Positions 1 through 13,000 of a stretch of DNA of 64,000 nucleotides are shown piece by piece; position 1 is the first letter of the stretch, and each line of letters opens with the position of its first letter. The stretch is from Bimuria novae-zelandiae CBS 107.79. Taxonomy: Eukaryota; Ascomycota; Dothideomycetes; Pleosporales; Didymosphaeriaceae. The DNA lies in assembly GCA_010015655.1 (NCBI GenBank), contig ML976675.1, positions 372,001 through 436,000 of the forward strand, in the 5' to 3' direction. Under the pieces are notes generated by a model. It ran no database searches. It was not told where the DNA came from and saw nothing but the letters and a program-made list of their open reading frames with translations. A program made the translations under genes and the position numbers.

Positions 1-169
1 CGCCCACATGCCAGCTCAACGCATCCAGCCAATGAGCCAGCCTTTCTTGATTACAGTGCTGCAATGTAGCACGTATATATATTGCAAATTTCAAAAATCT
101 ATCACGGAACAGCATCAGCGGGAGTAGTCTAGGTTCGTATCCTGTAACACAAATGGTCTAGTGCCTCAT

Positions 170-260
170 TCTAACATTCATCCAGTGGTTATGATGTCTG
201 CTTTACAATTCACGATTGTGAAAGCGCAGAAGGTCCCCGGTTCGATCCCGGGCTTCCGTA
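170..260 (+). tRNA. tRNA-Val (TAC)-like gene with 17-nt intron; acceptor stem does not pair, possibly a pseudogene
   Basis: The 3' part is a convincing tRNA. The anticodon stem TCTGC (197-201) pairs with GCAGA (226-230). The loop reads TTTACAC once a 17-nt intron at 208-224 is removed at the canonical site after position 37, giving anticodon TAC (valine). The T arm is CCCGG-TTCGATC-CCGGG (236-252), the discriminator base is A260, and a T-run follows as a Pol III terminator. A D stem CATC/GATG (179-182, 193-196) can form. The seven bases upstream do not pair with the 3' acceptor strand CTTCCGT. An A-box-like ATGGTCTAGTG lies further upstream (153-163), as if about 24 bp had been inserted in the D region. 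It could be a decayed tRNA or a chimera. Confidence 0.5.
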
Positions 261-583
261 TCTTTTTGTGATTTTTTTTCCTTTGCGAACCTTGTGTCCT
301 ATATTGTTTTGGTAGACTGGAGAAAGACTCCAAGGCTCCGTATCACGCCCGTGGTGGTGTTCACGGATTGTACTCTTAAATTTTCTTGTTTTGGTCCGAA
401 CTCGTTGCCTGCTTTTCATTCAGAGTTTACATGCACGGTTACATCCTGCTATGGTAGCATCAGAGAACGCTGGTGCGAATGCTGGATCTGAGCTTTCCCG
501 TCTAACAACAGCCCGTCAAATACCGATAGGAGGACGCAATCATTCTACGTCCCATGGCTCTCCATCCATCCCTCCAGGCGCAG
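261..583. other. Intergenic, nothing recognised
   Basis: This is the flank between the tRNA-like locus and the 3' end of the DUF3433 gene. Short open frames occur but none has a recognisable protein or splice context. Confidence 0.5.
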
Positions 584-3500
584 CTACACACCACCTCCCC
601 TCCCCCTTCCATCAACCCACTCCACGCCTCCCCCAACCCTCTCAACCCCCCACCGCACCGCACCCCTCCTATCCCTAAACCACCCCAACCTCGTCTCCAC
701 CCCACTCCTCTCCAGCTCCTCTCTCCCCCTCGAATGCACCAAGCGCATCAACTCATCGCTCCCCGCAACCAAGCACAGGAAATCCGCCACGCATTCGAGC
801 GGAAACTGCAGCGACGATGCGGGATACACGACTCTAAGACTCACTATGAGAACAAGCAGTATACCCAAGAGGGCGAAAATGATGCCAAGCGAGAGCCACA
901 GCGCCACTTCGTTGGTCTTGAGCACTACGATGCGCTCTGTCAGCGTGGCGTTCACGCTGCGGGACCCCCGTCCTGCTCGGGGTACACTCCTCTCGTATAA
1001 GTTCTCAAACACCGTCCTTTCGGGTGTAGCCCCGTACGTCCAGCGCCCCGTCGCCGCGAAGTGTTTGAAGAACGTTTGAAACGTTTTCTGCGAGTGACGG
1101 AGCAGAGTCTCAGGAGCGAGGAGGGCTGTGTTGTTCATGCCGGCGAGGTGCAGGGTAGCGTACGACATGAAATCCATATTATAACCGTTATTACTGTCGC
1201 GGATGTTGAAGTGCTCCGAGTTAAGGTCCTCGAGGATGCCATTGAAGGAGAGCCAGGAGGTGTATTTTTCGGGGCGGACGATGTGTGGGGCAGTCAGCAT
1301 CTGGGAGAGGAAGAGGAAGCCGTAGCTGGAATGCTGGTTAGTGATGGTTCTGCTGGGGTGTATATAATTTGTATATAGGGCCGCCGTGAGAACTATTTGA
1401 TGGATGATAGTGCGGCTTTGATCCAGCGAACTACTTCTCTGTGGAAAGAGCTTACCTACCTAACGTTTCCTCTACAGGTGCTGGACCGTGGCGCAGAATA
1501 CTCGATGTCATAAGCATGATCCCATGCACCCGGCGCAGGATGTGGCTCGTGAAGCAGATGGAAGTCGAAAATCTGACTCGACGTCTTAGCAAAGGTGATG
1601 CTCGCATTCGCCTGCTCGATGATGGGAGTACACTCCATGATGGATATTTGCGGCCTGTGCAAGAAGTACAGAAGCGTTTCATTTCCGTTTCCAACCGCGA
1701 GGCTGAGGAGTGCTTCAGCACCAGACACGGGCGTCGTTGCGGCTTGCCCGACAATCCACTTGATGAGAAAATGGCGCGGGTAATTGCCCGGCACTCGCAA
1801 GACCTCCGGTCCCTCTGCGCCGACTGGCACTTCGGTTTCTTCTTCGTTAAGTGTACTATTGTTGGACCAATAAGCGATCGTAGACTGCTTCTCTGGGTCA
1901 GTGCCATTGGCGCAGCAAGCCATGCGCCTTGGTACAGTGAAGATAGGCGCCTTGGAAGTGTTTGAAAAGAGCGTATTAGGAAGAACGTAGCCAGTAATGT
2001 TTTCGTAGTTCCTGTTTTGGAAGATCGGATCGTTGCGGAATAGATCCTGCACTTGATCGAGCCAGTCCATCGGTACGCTTAGTGCGTTGCATTCGAGTCT
2101 ACCACGAAGTGCCGAGGTGGTATACGTGACATTTGCGGAAGATACAGCGTACTCAAAGGCATCTTGAGATCCTGAGACTGAGCTTACTTCCGTTGATGTA
2201 GCGTCTCCAGATATCGTGGTTGTATTCATTGGCATAAACACCCATTCGTCCTTGGTCCAAGCTAGTGTTGGAGTATTCGACGTGATTTCATCCATAGCGG
2301 TTCTCAACCATTCGGTGTCATCAGTTTTGAGAAGCATTTCGCTCAGGTAGAAAGGTTGCCGCTCACTTATATCGGCCCACGGCTTACTCATATCGATCCC
2401 AAATTCGATCGGCAGTTGTCGGGCGATTACGGGCTGGTGGATTTGCGTGCCCACCTCGCGCGTAACGGTGTCCTGTCCAAAGGTTGCTGCCATTGAAATG
2501 ATCACTGACTAGTTAGCGCGAGTTAGTGGCAGACAGGAGAAACGCACGTATCTGAGACAAGGTTGTCCCTGCTGTGACCAGACACAGAAGCCCATGTCTG
2601 CTCTGTACAGCTTTGATAGCGGCCCATGCCCAGTAAGATGACCGATACGACAGAAACACCCCTCTTTGAGGGCCCCGAGACAGGGAAAGATAGGGCTGCA
2701 GAGTACGCATTGGGTTGTCGATCTCTTCCCAGCACTGTCCAACCAACACAGCTATCAGAGTAGCAATCATGGAATGTGGGGAGAAAGTGATGTTGAAGAC
2801 GCCAAGGTCGGCTTGATATACGAAGGCTTTCTGTATAAGTCGATTCCTTCTAGCGTAGCTTCGTAGGACTAGCAGCGTTACTGTGATGGCACTGAGACCC
2901 ACAAAGAAGATTGCCAAACACGTTAAACGGAGCATTGGAGGCCTCCAGTTGCCCTGTGAAGGCTTTCCTCGGCGCTTTCCAGGCTTCATGATGAGGTTGA
3001 CCGAAGATTCGGCTTGCTTTTCCGATTTGTTCGCAGGGTTTATCGACTTCTCTATCACCGATTCCGCTTTACTTTTCGCGCCAGGGTTTTGCTGCTCTAC
3101 GATCATCCCACCTCTTAGACCGAACACGCAAGAACCAATGAGACGCTTCATCTCAGGTCGACCGCTACTTTTCACATTCCTCAGGTCAGTTGCGATTTTC
3201 GTCTCAGTCGTGATTAGAGACATCATCCCAGCAAGCGTAGCGGGGTCGTTCCTTATGCCAAGCGGCCTTCGATGGGCCGCGACACTCCAAGCCATGAATG
3301 CAAAGTAGCACAAACCGAGCCCCATGAACACTGCTAACGTGATGGCTACATCCTGCGCAACTAATATTCTCTTCTGCACTTGTGGCACGTTTCCGGTGAC
3401 TGGCTCCATTGCTGGCATATCGGCAGTGTTGAGTGATGAGAGGAGAAGCTCGTGGAAGAAACGAGCACGGAATCTCCCAGCTTTGGTGCCTAGAGTGATA

Positions 3501-5398
3501 TTTTGCATCATCGCTGTTGTATTGTATGAAAAGCTTTTGGCAAGAAGCAGAGCCGCGTCTTGAGAGTGAGTAGCGTCATCTTGGTCAAGACTTCCACCCG
3601 AGGTATCGACCAAGTATTTTGGCCAATCTTTAGTGAAGGCCAGATCATTGAGATGGTGTAGGTCGAGGGAAGTGTTAGCTATCGGCTTACGCAGTCGCTC
3701 GTGATCGGAGGTATTAAATGTGATATGCGAATGTGACCCACCAACAGATGCGGTAACCAGCATGTTCGCTTCATGGTAGGCAGGACTGCAGACCAGGGCT
3801 CTGGCGCTAAAGTTAGCCCAATATTGGTCCTGCCACTGTCTGCGTTCGTTGTTGGTCATCTCGTCTGGAATGTTGTTGGTATACCAAGGTGGCGTGGCAA
3901 GAAGCAAATCACGCCCTCGGCATTCATTGGTGAGATCATAAATGAACGTTCGTGTCCACTGGTTTAGAAGTGGATCTTGGCCAGCGACGTTATTTGGCTG
4001 GCGGCCTTCGTCCTCGATGAGGTCTGTCCAGGATGCGTAAGAATCGGACATGTTCGTCCAAAGTGCACCTCCGTATTCCGTGAAGTCGTCCATAAGATCA
4101 CCTGTTTCTGCCCTGATGCTCGAATTTCCTTCATAATAGATCGGACTTTGTACCCGGAGTGCACAACCGTCTTCAGATACCAGTTTGAAGCCCTTGGGGG
4201 CGGCCGGAACTACCCAGCTACCAGACATTCCGACAGAACCCTGCTCATCAGATGATAACGTGATGTTTACAGGATCTTTGTCGGTCATGGTCATGGATGC
4301 GCAATCGTATGTCATTTGCAATACTTTGGTCTCCGCTTCCCAAACGCCATCGGGTAACGAACCACTCTTGGTGTCGTTGTCCACTCCGGGCACGAATGGC
4401 ACGACCATGTAAGAATCCGATACCCACATGGAAGTTGAAGTGTTACGCAGGAAGCCGCTGATGGTATGAAGATAGGTATCGCGTCGAGGTGCGAGCGATA
4501 TCGTCCCGTTGCTGCCCAGAACTTGCCGCTGTAACGGGACGCTTTGTCGGATAATAAACTCACTGGTGGTGAAAAATGAAGAGGACAGAGTTGAGATGAC
4601 GAGTGATGCTACTGCGGCTGCGACGGAGGAAAGCGTCAAGACCCGCGCTGTTGGGCCGCCCCTTCTCTTCTTGAACATCCAGATATACACGCTTTTCCAC
4701 CACGGTTTGGGAACATAGAGCAAAGTGTGCTGGCACTCAATTCGATCCGGATGCGCCATGCGAGCAAACGGTTCGGTCCGCTTTACGTCTGCGGCTACCA
4801 TGATACAACACTGGGCGTACAGTACTGCGATGATTGTTGGCACGTACCGCCACGCGAAGAAGAGCGCGGGCGATCCATCGTCGTTGGCAATTCCGCGGTG
4901 TTGGGCTGAGTACCAACATAGTACGGTTATGACCATGACAATTATGAAGGATGTTGCGGCTAGTAAAAGGAGAAACGGTTTGCGTAGCGTCAGGGGAAGC
5001 CAAGTTGTGGGCTTGAAGGTTTTAGTTTCAACATGTAATCGCGTTTCATCGGACTTTCCAGAGTTCCCATGCTGGGTTGCTACCAAAGGTGGAAGGCTCG
5101 ACTCAGGAGGTTCAGAGATGGATCTTCGAGGTAATATTGGTGCCACTGTCAGCCTAGTATGACTGTAGGTGGATGAAATTGATGAGCGACGGGATCGATC
5201 CATTGGCCTGTACGCCTTGTATCCTGGTAGGCTCAACTTAGGAAGGTCAGAGGTGGATCTTGGAGGTAATTCCGGTGCCACTATCAGCCTAGTATGACTG
5301 TGGGAGGATGACATTGATAAGCGACGGGATTGATCCATTGACCTGTAGGCCTTGTATTCTGGTAGACTGGAGGATACTGTGATGTGGCCTATCTCCAA
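584..5398 (-). CDS. DUF3433-type multi-pass membrane protein
   Basis: Three exons give about 1545 residues: 5398-2548, 2504-1460 and 1325-584. The introns are 2505-2547 (43 nt, GTGCGT...CAG) and 1326-1459 (GTAGGT...CAG); both keep frame. The N-terminus holds two copies of a 45-residue basic Ser/Arg unit (residues 11-55 and 56-100). A membrane segment follows after FKPTTWLPLTLRKP (residues about 135-165). Several more hydrophobic segments alternate with long N-glycosylation-rich (NxS/T) outer loops. A second, related half occurs after residue about 780 and ends in a membrane anchor (ALWLSLGIIFALLGILLVLI). The tandem architecture and the PF-type motifs around the membrane segments match fungal DUF3433 proteins. 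Function in this family is unknown; a cell-surface location is inferred. The C-terminal tail is low-complexity Gly/Arg-rich. Confidence 0.8.
5099..5368 (-). repeat. Two tandem 135-bp units inside the DUF3433 gene
   Basis: Unit 1 (5368-5234) and unit 2 (5233-5099) encode 45-residue copies that begin SLPEYKAYRSMD and SLPGYKAYRPMD. Both contain an SHTRL-VAP core. The copies differ at several codons but keep the exact period, so this is an in-frame internal duplication of the cytoplasmic N-terminus. Confidence 0.85.
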
Positions 5399-6019
5399 TG
5401 CGTATCACCATCTCAATGGATAGAGATTGAGTCCGATTTCCTCTCGAAAAGAAATAGATTAACTGTTAGTAAGATCGCGGACGATTTTGAACGAAACTGT
5501 GGGTAGGAATCCCATTGTTATTAGCAGAGGTATCACCATCAAAGGCGCAGATAAGCTTACTTTCGCCTTGGAAGCCTTGTGTAGCTCAGAGCTACTGGGC
5601 CATGCCTGATCTTTGTAGGTGGACCTGATACGCGGTACTAGCTGAACCCGTGTAAGCCCGGGCGGTGTGCTACAATTTTACCGGGCGTTTGCTGACATTG
5701 TAAGGTGTGCCCCTGGCCCCACGCTCCAATCGTAAGACGTACTGTTGGCCCCATGCTGTCACAGCTGACGATGTCACCGAGTGTCCAATAGGACATACAA
5801 ACGGTCTGGCACTAGAAGTTAATAATGCGTCACATTGGACATGCGGATGCCGAGTTGCAATGCGTATTTACTTTTTTTTTATTTTATTTTTATTTTGGAG
5901 TGCATTGGGACCCTAGACACTGCCGGACACCTTGAGGCCTTGTACCGTGCCAACGGCTGGGTCGAATAATCTCTGGTTATGCTCAATATATTCGTCTCTT
6001 CGTGACTTCATGTATGCAC
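5399..6019. other. Intergenic between DUF3433 gene and nudC
   Basis: This is the presumed promoter of the DUF3433 gene and the 3' flank of nudC. An A/T-homopolymer-rich stretch lies at about 5870-5900. No other gene or RNA was recognised. Confidence 0.5.
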
Positions 6020-6639
6020 TCATCCCATTTTCGCGTTTGAAAAGTCCATCTCCGGGTGCTGCTCCTGGAACTGCTTCAAAATGTCCATCTTTTTCTGCTC
6101 GTCGCTCGTCGGCTTGCCCATCTCCTTCTGGCGCTGGTCGAACATCATCTTCTCGACCATACCGCGCGTCTCGCCGTCCAGGTCGCTGAGGTTGCTGTTC
6201 TCGGGCTGGATCTTGGAGGTGTCGATCTTGGGCGCCGTGGTCACGACGTGGGCCCACCACTCGAGCTGGTTGACCTTGTCTAAGTGGATGTTGATCTCCT
6301 TGCCGCCGGGCACCGTCTCGAGGGTCCAGGTGGAGTCGTCGACGTGGATGGGGTGCGGGAGGTCGCCCTGTGCGTGTTAGGATGCGGGCAACATCGGGTA
6401 TTGGGGATAATATATACATCGATAACCGGATCCTGGCCTTTGATGCCAGCCTTGAGGTGCGTCCGGGTGAGCTTCACGTCCAGGTCGCGGCCCTTGTATT
6501 TGCCATCGATGGAGATGGTCACGTCCAGGTCCTTGATGGTCTGCGTCCACTTGTACGGCAGCGCGGCCTGCTCGACGTCCTCCTTGGCCTTTGCCTCTGC
6601 ATCGAGCTTCTTCTGCTCCTCCGGGGTGGGCTCCGACAT
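6020..6639 (-). CDS. nudC: Nuclear movement protein NudC (CS-domain co-chaperone)
   Basis: Two exons, 6639-6418 and 6367-6020, join across a 50-nt intron (GTATAT...CAG) to give 189 residues, close to the roughly 198 of Aspergillus nidulans NudC. The start chosen is the ATG of MSEPTPEEQ, which follows an untranslated leader. A charged N-terminal helix precedes a CS/p23-like domain: [14 protein letters not shown], then [27 protein letters not shown] and [15 protein letters not shown]. The tail contains [19 protein letters not shown] and [13 protein letters not shown], the conserved NudC C-terminus. NudC proteins are Hsp90-linked chaperones needed for the dynein pathway (NudF/LIS1) and nuclear migration in hyphae. 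It is divergently transcribed from the AP180 gene. Confidence 0.95.
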
Positions 6640-6991
6640 GGTGAATGTGTGTGCCTTGTGTCTATGTGAAATGTTTTGGCTAGTGGGGTTGGGTATGACG
6701 ATGGACGAGGGACCTTCCAACCGAGCGACCCTAGCTGCTGGCGAGCTGGCACCGTGCCATCCTTCCACGCCCCGGAAGCCATAGCGCTCATATCATTTCC
6801 CACCGGAACACCCCTCGCGCGCCGCTTGACTTCTGCGCAAACCGCCTGCACACATTGCTACCCTATCCTTGGCCCTCCGCGATGCTGTCATAGAAGCCGC
6901 GTCACCGAAGCGAGCGCGAGCTACCCACCCGAGCCCTGACCCTCGAAACAGCGCCTCTGGAAACAAGTGGACCCGTGACAGCGCATGCCCC
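6640..6991. promoter_or_regulatory. Shared divergent promoter region of nudC and the AP180-type gene
   Basis: About 350 bp separate the two start codons, so the region must hold both promoters. No specific operator was identified. Confidence 0.5.
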
Positions 6992-9251
6992 ATGGCGAGC
7001 TCCTTTGAGAAGTCTGTGAAGGGCGGGACCAAGATCAAGGTGTGCCTCCGTCCCGCCGCTGATTAGAGCTGGTATTGGCGTGTGCAGTCGGTTCAATGGA
7101 TGCTAATGCGCCTGATTGACAGCTCGCCGCGCCCAAATCCAAGTATGTCGAGCACATCCTCGTCGCGACACACGCCGGCGAGGCGGGCGTGGGCGAGATC
7201 TTTCGCGCGCTGACAAACCGTCTGCGCGACTCGACCTGGACCATTGTCTACAAGAGCTTGATCATCGTGCATTTGATGATACGGGAGGGCGAACCAGAGG
7301 TTACACTCAAGTTCTTGGCTAAGAACCCCCGCCGGACGCTCGCGATAAACCATTTCACTGAGGGTACGTGCGCACAAAGGACCATTGGGGACAGATTTGC
7401 GACACGGCTTTCTATGTTGGATGCATGATGGATACTGGTGGTCGTTGGCGTGGAAGTGGTACCTGGCTGACCAGCCGATGCAGTACAAACGCAGGGTCAG
7501 AACATACGCAACTACGCGGAATACCTATTATGCCGCGCCGAACAGTATGGCGCGACCAAGATGGACTACGTACGGGGCGGAGAAGGCCGGCTTAAGCGGC
7601 TGAACATCGAAAAAGGCCTGCTTCGAGAGACCGAAAGCGTGCAAGATCAGATCAAGTTTCTGCTGAGATGCGAGGTACGGACGGTCGGAGCAAGCGAGAA
7701 AAGGTCGCTAACCTTGGATTCAGCCTTTCCATGACGAACCGGAGAACGAGATAACATTGACTGCGTTCCGGCTCTTAACCATGGACTTGCTTGTGCTGTT
7801 TCATGTCATGAACGAAGGCACCATCAACGTTCTCGGTAAGAAAGTCTTGTGCCGCTTACGACCCATACTAACGTAGTAGAACACTACTTTGAGCTCTCAA
7901 AACCAGATGCCAAACGTGCCCTCGACATCTACAGGACGTTCGTAAGGCAGACAGACCTAGTCGTTCAGTATCTAAGTGTTGCTCGATTGCACGAACATTC
8001 CACACGACTAGAGATTCCCAAAATCAAGCACGCGCCCACCAGTCTCACTCAAGCATTGGAGGAATATTTGAACGACAATGATTTTGAAATCAACCGCAGA
8101 CAGTATATGGCGGAACGCGAAGCGAAAAAGGCCGGTGGCAAGACCACCAATGGAACCAGCAAGCTGGGCTCAGACACCAAGCCTACGGCCACATCGCCCA
8201 CTCAACCGTCTGCCCCGTCGAAGCCACCAGCCGTCAGTCTCCCGCTCATCGACTTCTTTGATTCAATACAAGACAATCAACAGACCATGGCTCAACCGCA
8301 AGCACAAGCGCAAGCGTATCCCCAGCAGACAGGCTTCCAGCAGCCTACTATACAAATGCCACAACAAACCGCGGGCTTTCAACAGCAGTCCCCGCCGCCG
8401 TTCGGCTCCCAAGATGGCCAGTCAACGAACCCCTTTGCCCAGATGCAGCAGGGTATGCAACAAATGAACTTACAGCCTATGCAACAACCACAGCAACCGC
8501 AACCGCCACAGCTCCAAACTCAGTTCACAGGTGCCGGGTTTGGTGGCTACACGCCGCAGCCATTTAGTCCACAGAACAACATGGGCCAGCAGAATGGCAT
8601 GCCGGGCTTCTTACAACAACCGATGATGGCTGAGCCTCTACAACCACAGCCCACATCGACCAATCCTTTCAGAGCCTCCTTGCTTCCACCTGCACAACCA
8701 ATAGGCGCCGCCGAACCAAAGCTCCTGGGAAACCCAACAGGTGCTTCTTCACCATTGGGCCGCTCGCCCACAAATCCGTTCGCGAAACACAGCACGGGTG
8801 GTTTCCAGTCTTCATTACCACCAACCTTCGAGGATAGCGCCTCCTCGAACTTCTCAGTACCGCCGATGCAATCTCCACCAGCAAATTCACCATTCGCTCC
8901 CCAGCCACAGCAACAAATGTCCCTACAACCTCTCCAGCCCGCACCAACCGGCACCAACCCGTTTGCAAGGAATGTCTCCCCTGTGCAAGGAACCCCGTCA
9001 CCACAGGGTGGCCTCACAGTCCACGCCACTGGCTCGACGAACCCATTTAGGGTAAGTAGTTTTGCGTTTATTTTAGTATATAAAAGATGCTAACCACACC
9101 CAAGCAATCCGCCTTTGTAAACCAGCAAACCGGCCAAGGATGGCAAGGTTCCGGCCAAGGCACCCTCGGAGGCATGCATCTCGACGCCGTGCCCACCACC
9201 AATGTCTTCCCACGCCCCGGCCAACAACAACAGCCCAACTACCTGGGATAG
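6992..9251 (+). CDS. YAP1801: AP180/CALM-type clathrin adaptor with ANTH domain
   Basis: Six exons: 6992-7039, 7123-7363, 7484-7674, 7724-7835, 7877-9051 and 9105-9251. They total 1914 nt, 637 residues, and all phases agree. The ANTH domain occupies about residues 1-270. It starts with the inositide-binding basic patch SFEKSVKGGTKIKLAAPKSK and continues with KYVEHILVATHAGE, TWTIVYKSLIIVHLMIREG and NIRNYAEYLLCRAEQYG. The rest is a Gln/Pro-rich disordered tail with at least five NPF motifs, the ligand of EH-domain proteins such as Pan1 and Ede1. The protein should bind PI(4,5)P2 and clathrin at endocytic sites. Two paralogues (YAP1801/1802) exist in yeast; most filamentous fungi have one. Confidence 0.93.
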
Positions 9252-10012
9252 AATCTCGACTGTGCCCGCGTGCGCTCGCGCGGCCTGCGCGGCGGCGGGG
9301 TCGGCGACGTCAGCGACACCACCTTTCTACAAATACAGCCACATCCACGCAATATATTTTCTTCGCACGTGCGTGCTTCTTCGCGGACTTTAGACTCTGG
9401 GCGGAGGGCTTTCTCCGGCGGCGCGGCGTTTGGGCGGAGTCTCGAGCGCTCTATGAGCCTGGATCTTGGAGGTTTCGATGTTTCAACGGAGGACGGGGGT
9501 CTTGATAGGGCGGTGGAGGCGATGTTGATGGAGCTGAGGGCCTCGAGGGTGAGGATCACGAGGAAGATTGTTGGTTTGGAGAGGAGGATGGGCGGGTGGA
9601 GGGTGCAACGGGGCAGGGAAGGAAGCGCTGCTTTGTAATACTAGTGCTAGGAAGGAGATGCGGCAGGGGCTGGGTAGCTGAGCGGTGCGGTGCTGCGTGA
9701 TGATTGCGATATGAATGCATAATTATTATTGCTGCAGTGTGCGACGAAAGACAAGCTTCGTTACGTTCGCGCATAAGGATATCCTATTGTACAGGTATAT
9801 CGTCGCCGTATGTATACCAGTGGCAAGTAACCTACTTCTTCCAACATCGACCAAAGCTGATATCCGCTATATAACATGTCGGGAAAACATACCATGCCAA
9901 ACCCCTCTGGAAACCATAACAATGCGTCCGCTAACAGAACCCACGAAAAAACAAAATACTCCACGCAAAAATTTCTCGCCGTGGACGCCGACTCTAGATG
10001 CGCTTCCCTCCC
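9252..10012. other. Convergent intergenic region
   Basis: This lies between the 3' ends of the AP180-type gene (+) and the Srs2-type gene (-). A 122-codon open frame at 9270-9638 is GC-driven, resembles nothing known and lies in the expected 3' UTR. Confidence 0.5.
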
Positions 10013-13000
10013 TCACGGCTGCGGTCGTGGACGCGGCGGCGCACTATGTTTCACGCTCCACCCCTGCATACTCCTCCTCGCGCCCAGCGTGCGCCTCTGC
10101 GCTGCGCCCTGGCTCTGCAGCTGCCCCATCGACGTCGTGTGCAGCGTCGCTGCAGGCCGGAATCCCGGGGCCGCGGGGAGGGTCTTATCCTCCGACGAGA
10201 TCACGATGAGTTCGTTGTCGGGCTTTTGGGGCGAACTCGAGAATAAGACGTATTTCTTGTATTCTGCTTCCTCTTCTGGTGCGGGGGTGGCTTTCTTTGG
10301 CTTGGTGGACATGGGCGCGCTGCGGAGGTTGTGGGTGGGGAAGGAGGGAGGTTGGTGAGGGCGGTAGGAGTGCGTAGGGTAGGTTTGCTGGTTGGACACG
10401 TCCGCGAGGGGGCGGTTGAAGTTGGAGATAGAAGGTTGAGGTAGCGGGTGGGCTTTTGGGATAAGCAGCGGGGGCTCCGAGTCCTCGGAGAGCGTGCTTG
10501 CGGAGCGCTTGAAGAAGCCGGTGATAGCGCCCTGGCCTGCAGCGCGCGGCTTGACTTTCTTCGCTGGCCCTGAATTGCTACCGAGTTTGTTTACCTCCTT
10601 GTATGTCGGCGTGTTGGATGTGCCTAGCACGTTGACGTCGCTGAAGGTTGGCTTCCCGAACATGGCATTGGCGTGAGCGAGCATTCGCGCGTTTTCAGCC
10701 TCCTGCTGTAGAGTCCTCACATCTTTAGCACTTGTGAAGCCAGCACTTGCACCGAGAAAAGGCGTAGCCATCGTATAACCGGGTCCTTGCTCTAGACTGT
10801 TGCCACCAATGTTACTAATCGAGTGATGGAATTTAGGTCGCTTGGGGAATGGCTCCGTCACGTTATACGATCCGTGGAACGAAAATGACTCTTCTCCGTC
10901 TATCTCGTCTCGTGTGAACGGGTATTTGTCGTCTTCTGGACGCTCCAGCAGGCCTCGGGCGGTCTGAACCTCAGTGACAAGTGGACAGGGCCGACGAAGA
11001 ATCTGTGCAAGATCTCGTACGGCTAACCAGCCAATAGTCGGGCCGCAGCGACTGAAAAACTTCTCAATCCTAGGATCGTTGACGAATTTCGACAGGACAG
11101 TCTCTTCCGACGAAGCGAGCTTGACGGGGCAACTGAGATAGAGCAAACCCTTAGCTCTGGTTATACCAACATAGAGCAGTCGCCTTTCTTCGTCGTGATC
11201 TTCTGCTCTGGAGTGAGGTATGGAACCCATGTAAACTGCCGGAATGAAGACGACCGGCCATTCAAGTCCTTTGGCAGCATGGATAGTGGAAATGGTAACC
11301 TGGTTCCCCTCCTCTCCATTGGGCTGTTCTATCGCGGATGAAAGGGTAACATTGGCAAGGAATTTCGATAGCAGATCAGCAGCTGTATCTTGACGTTGTT
11401 GAAGCCCCTCGACAATAGGCAACGCATCGTCAGCGACTTCCTCGCCGTTGGCGACACTCGTCGCCATTTGTGTCGCTTGATTCACAAGCTCCTCCACATT
11501 CGCCCATCGTTCCTTCCAGTCGTCTTTGTATGTACTTTTCAAATAGGATTCGAGTTTCGTCTTTTGGATGACGTGGCCGATCAGGCCCAAAAGATCACAT
11601 GAATCTTCTTGATGCAGCTTCTTTTGTGCAGTGAGGATCAGATTGACGAAGGTGTCAATGCCAAGTTGCGCTGGTTTGGTGATCTTGGAGCGCGGCTTCC
11701 TCTTGCCCTGAGCGCTGCGTAATATTAACGTCCAGAGATTGATCTTTTCCTCTTCGGCTTCCTGCACAAGAGCCTTTACGGTGGTCTCACCAACTTTTCG
11801 TGACGGTCGATTAATGATTCGGATTAGGATATCATTACTGTCCGGCTGGTTGATGATCCGCAGGTAGTCCAAAATCAGCTTGATCTCTGCACGATCGAAA
11901 AATCGTAAACCACCGACCATACGATACGGAATTCCTACTTTTGCTAGCGCTCTTTCAATCGACAAAGATAGTGCAGCCGAACGAATAAGAATCGCGTAAT
12001 CATTGTAGTTCAGTAAGCCAGCCGTGAGTATAGTCGTACGTTGAATCTCATCAACTATCCACCATGCCTCCACCTGCGCGGTTGCCAAATGACGAAGTGT
12101 AGGTTGTTCCCCAACGCAATGAGTCGCAATGAGCGTTTTGTCGATACGGCTCTCGTCCTGCTCAATAACAGCCATTGCCGCAGTCAAGATACAACCAGAA
12201 GAGCGGTAGTTCATCTCCAGGTTGATGACAGACGATTCGGGATAGTCCTTTCGCATCCGGAGTAGATTCTTAATCTCTGCTGCGCGAAAGCTGTAGATGC
12301 TTTGATCAGGGTCGCCTACAATGGTAATGCGCCCACTTGCCCTAGCTAGATGTTTCATGAGCTCGTATTGAACATTGTTCGTGTCTTGATACTCGTCAAT
12401 CAGCACAGCCTGTATAGTAGAAACGCAGTTAGGCTGCTTCCTTAGCAGCTCCACGCATCGTACAAGGAGATCGTCGTAGTCAAGGAGGTTCTGTGCTTTC
12501 AGCTGTTCCTCGTACTCGAAGTAGACATTTGCGAATTCATGGTCGTCGGTCTTCTTCTGTGTAGCGGCAAATTGCTCCGCAGAAATATTTCTAGCCTTCA
12601 ATCCAGATATCCGGCCGCGGGCTATATCAGGCGGTACGAGATATTGCCTATGTTCGATGATTCGTTGGATGATTGACTTGCTGTCGCCTGTGTCTGCAAT
12701 GCCGAAATTCCTGGGTATGCCGATCTCTTGGCCATAACGCACGAGGAAGCGGCGGGCAACGGAGTGGAAAGTGCCCAAGATCAGTTTTTTCTCAATACCC
12801 TCGCCGACAAAACCGGTGATCCGTTCTTTCATCTCACGGGCGGCTTTGATCGTGAAGGTACACACGATGATGTTCCATGGCTGTAGTCGCTCGTGGTTGA
12901 CAAGATACGCGACACGCGCCGTGAGCGTTTTCGTCTTGCCGGAACCGGGAGGGGCGAGTACTTGCAACACGGACGACGGACTGGTAACAGCAGCCCGCTG

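Noticed and set aside
9270..9638. 122-codon plus-strand open frame after the AP180-type gene
   Set aside because: It is Arg/Gly-rich, GC-driven, unlike any family, and lies in the expected 3' UTR.
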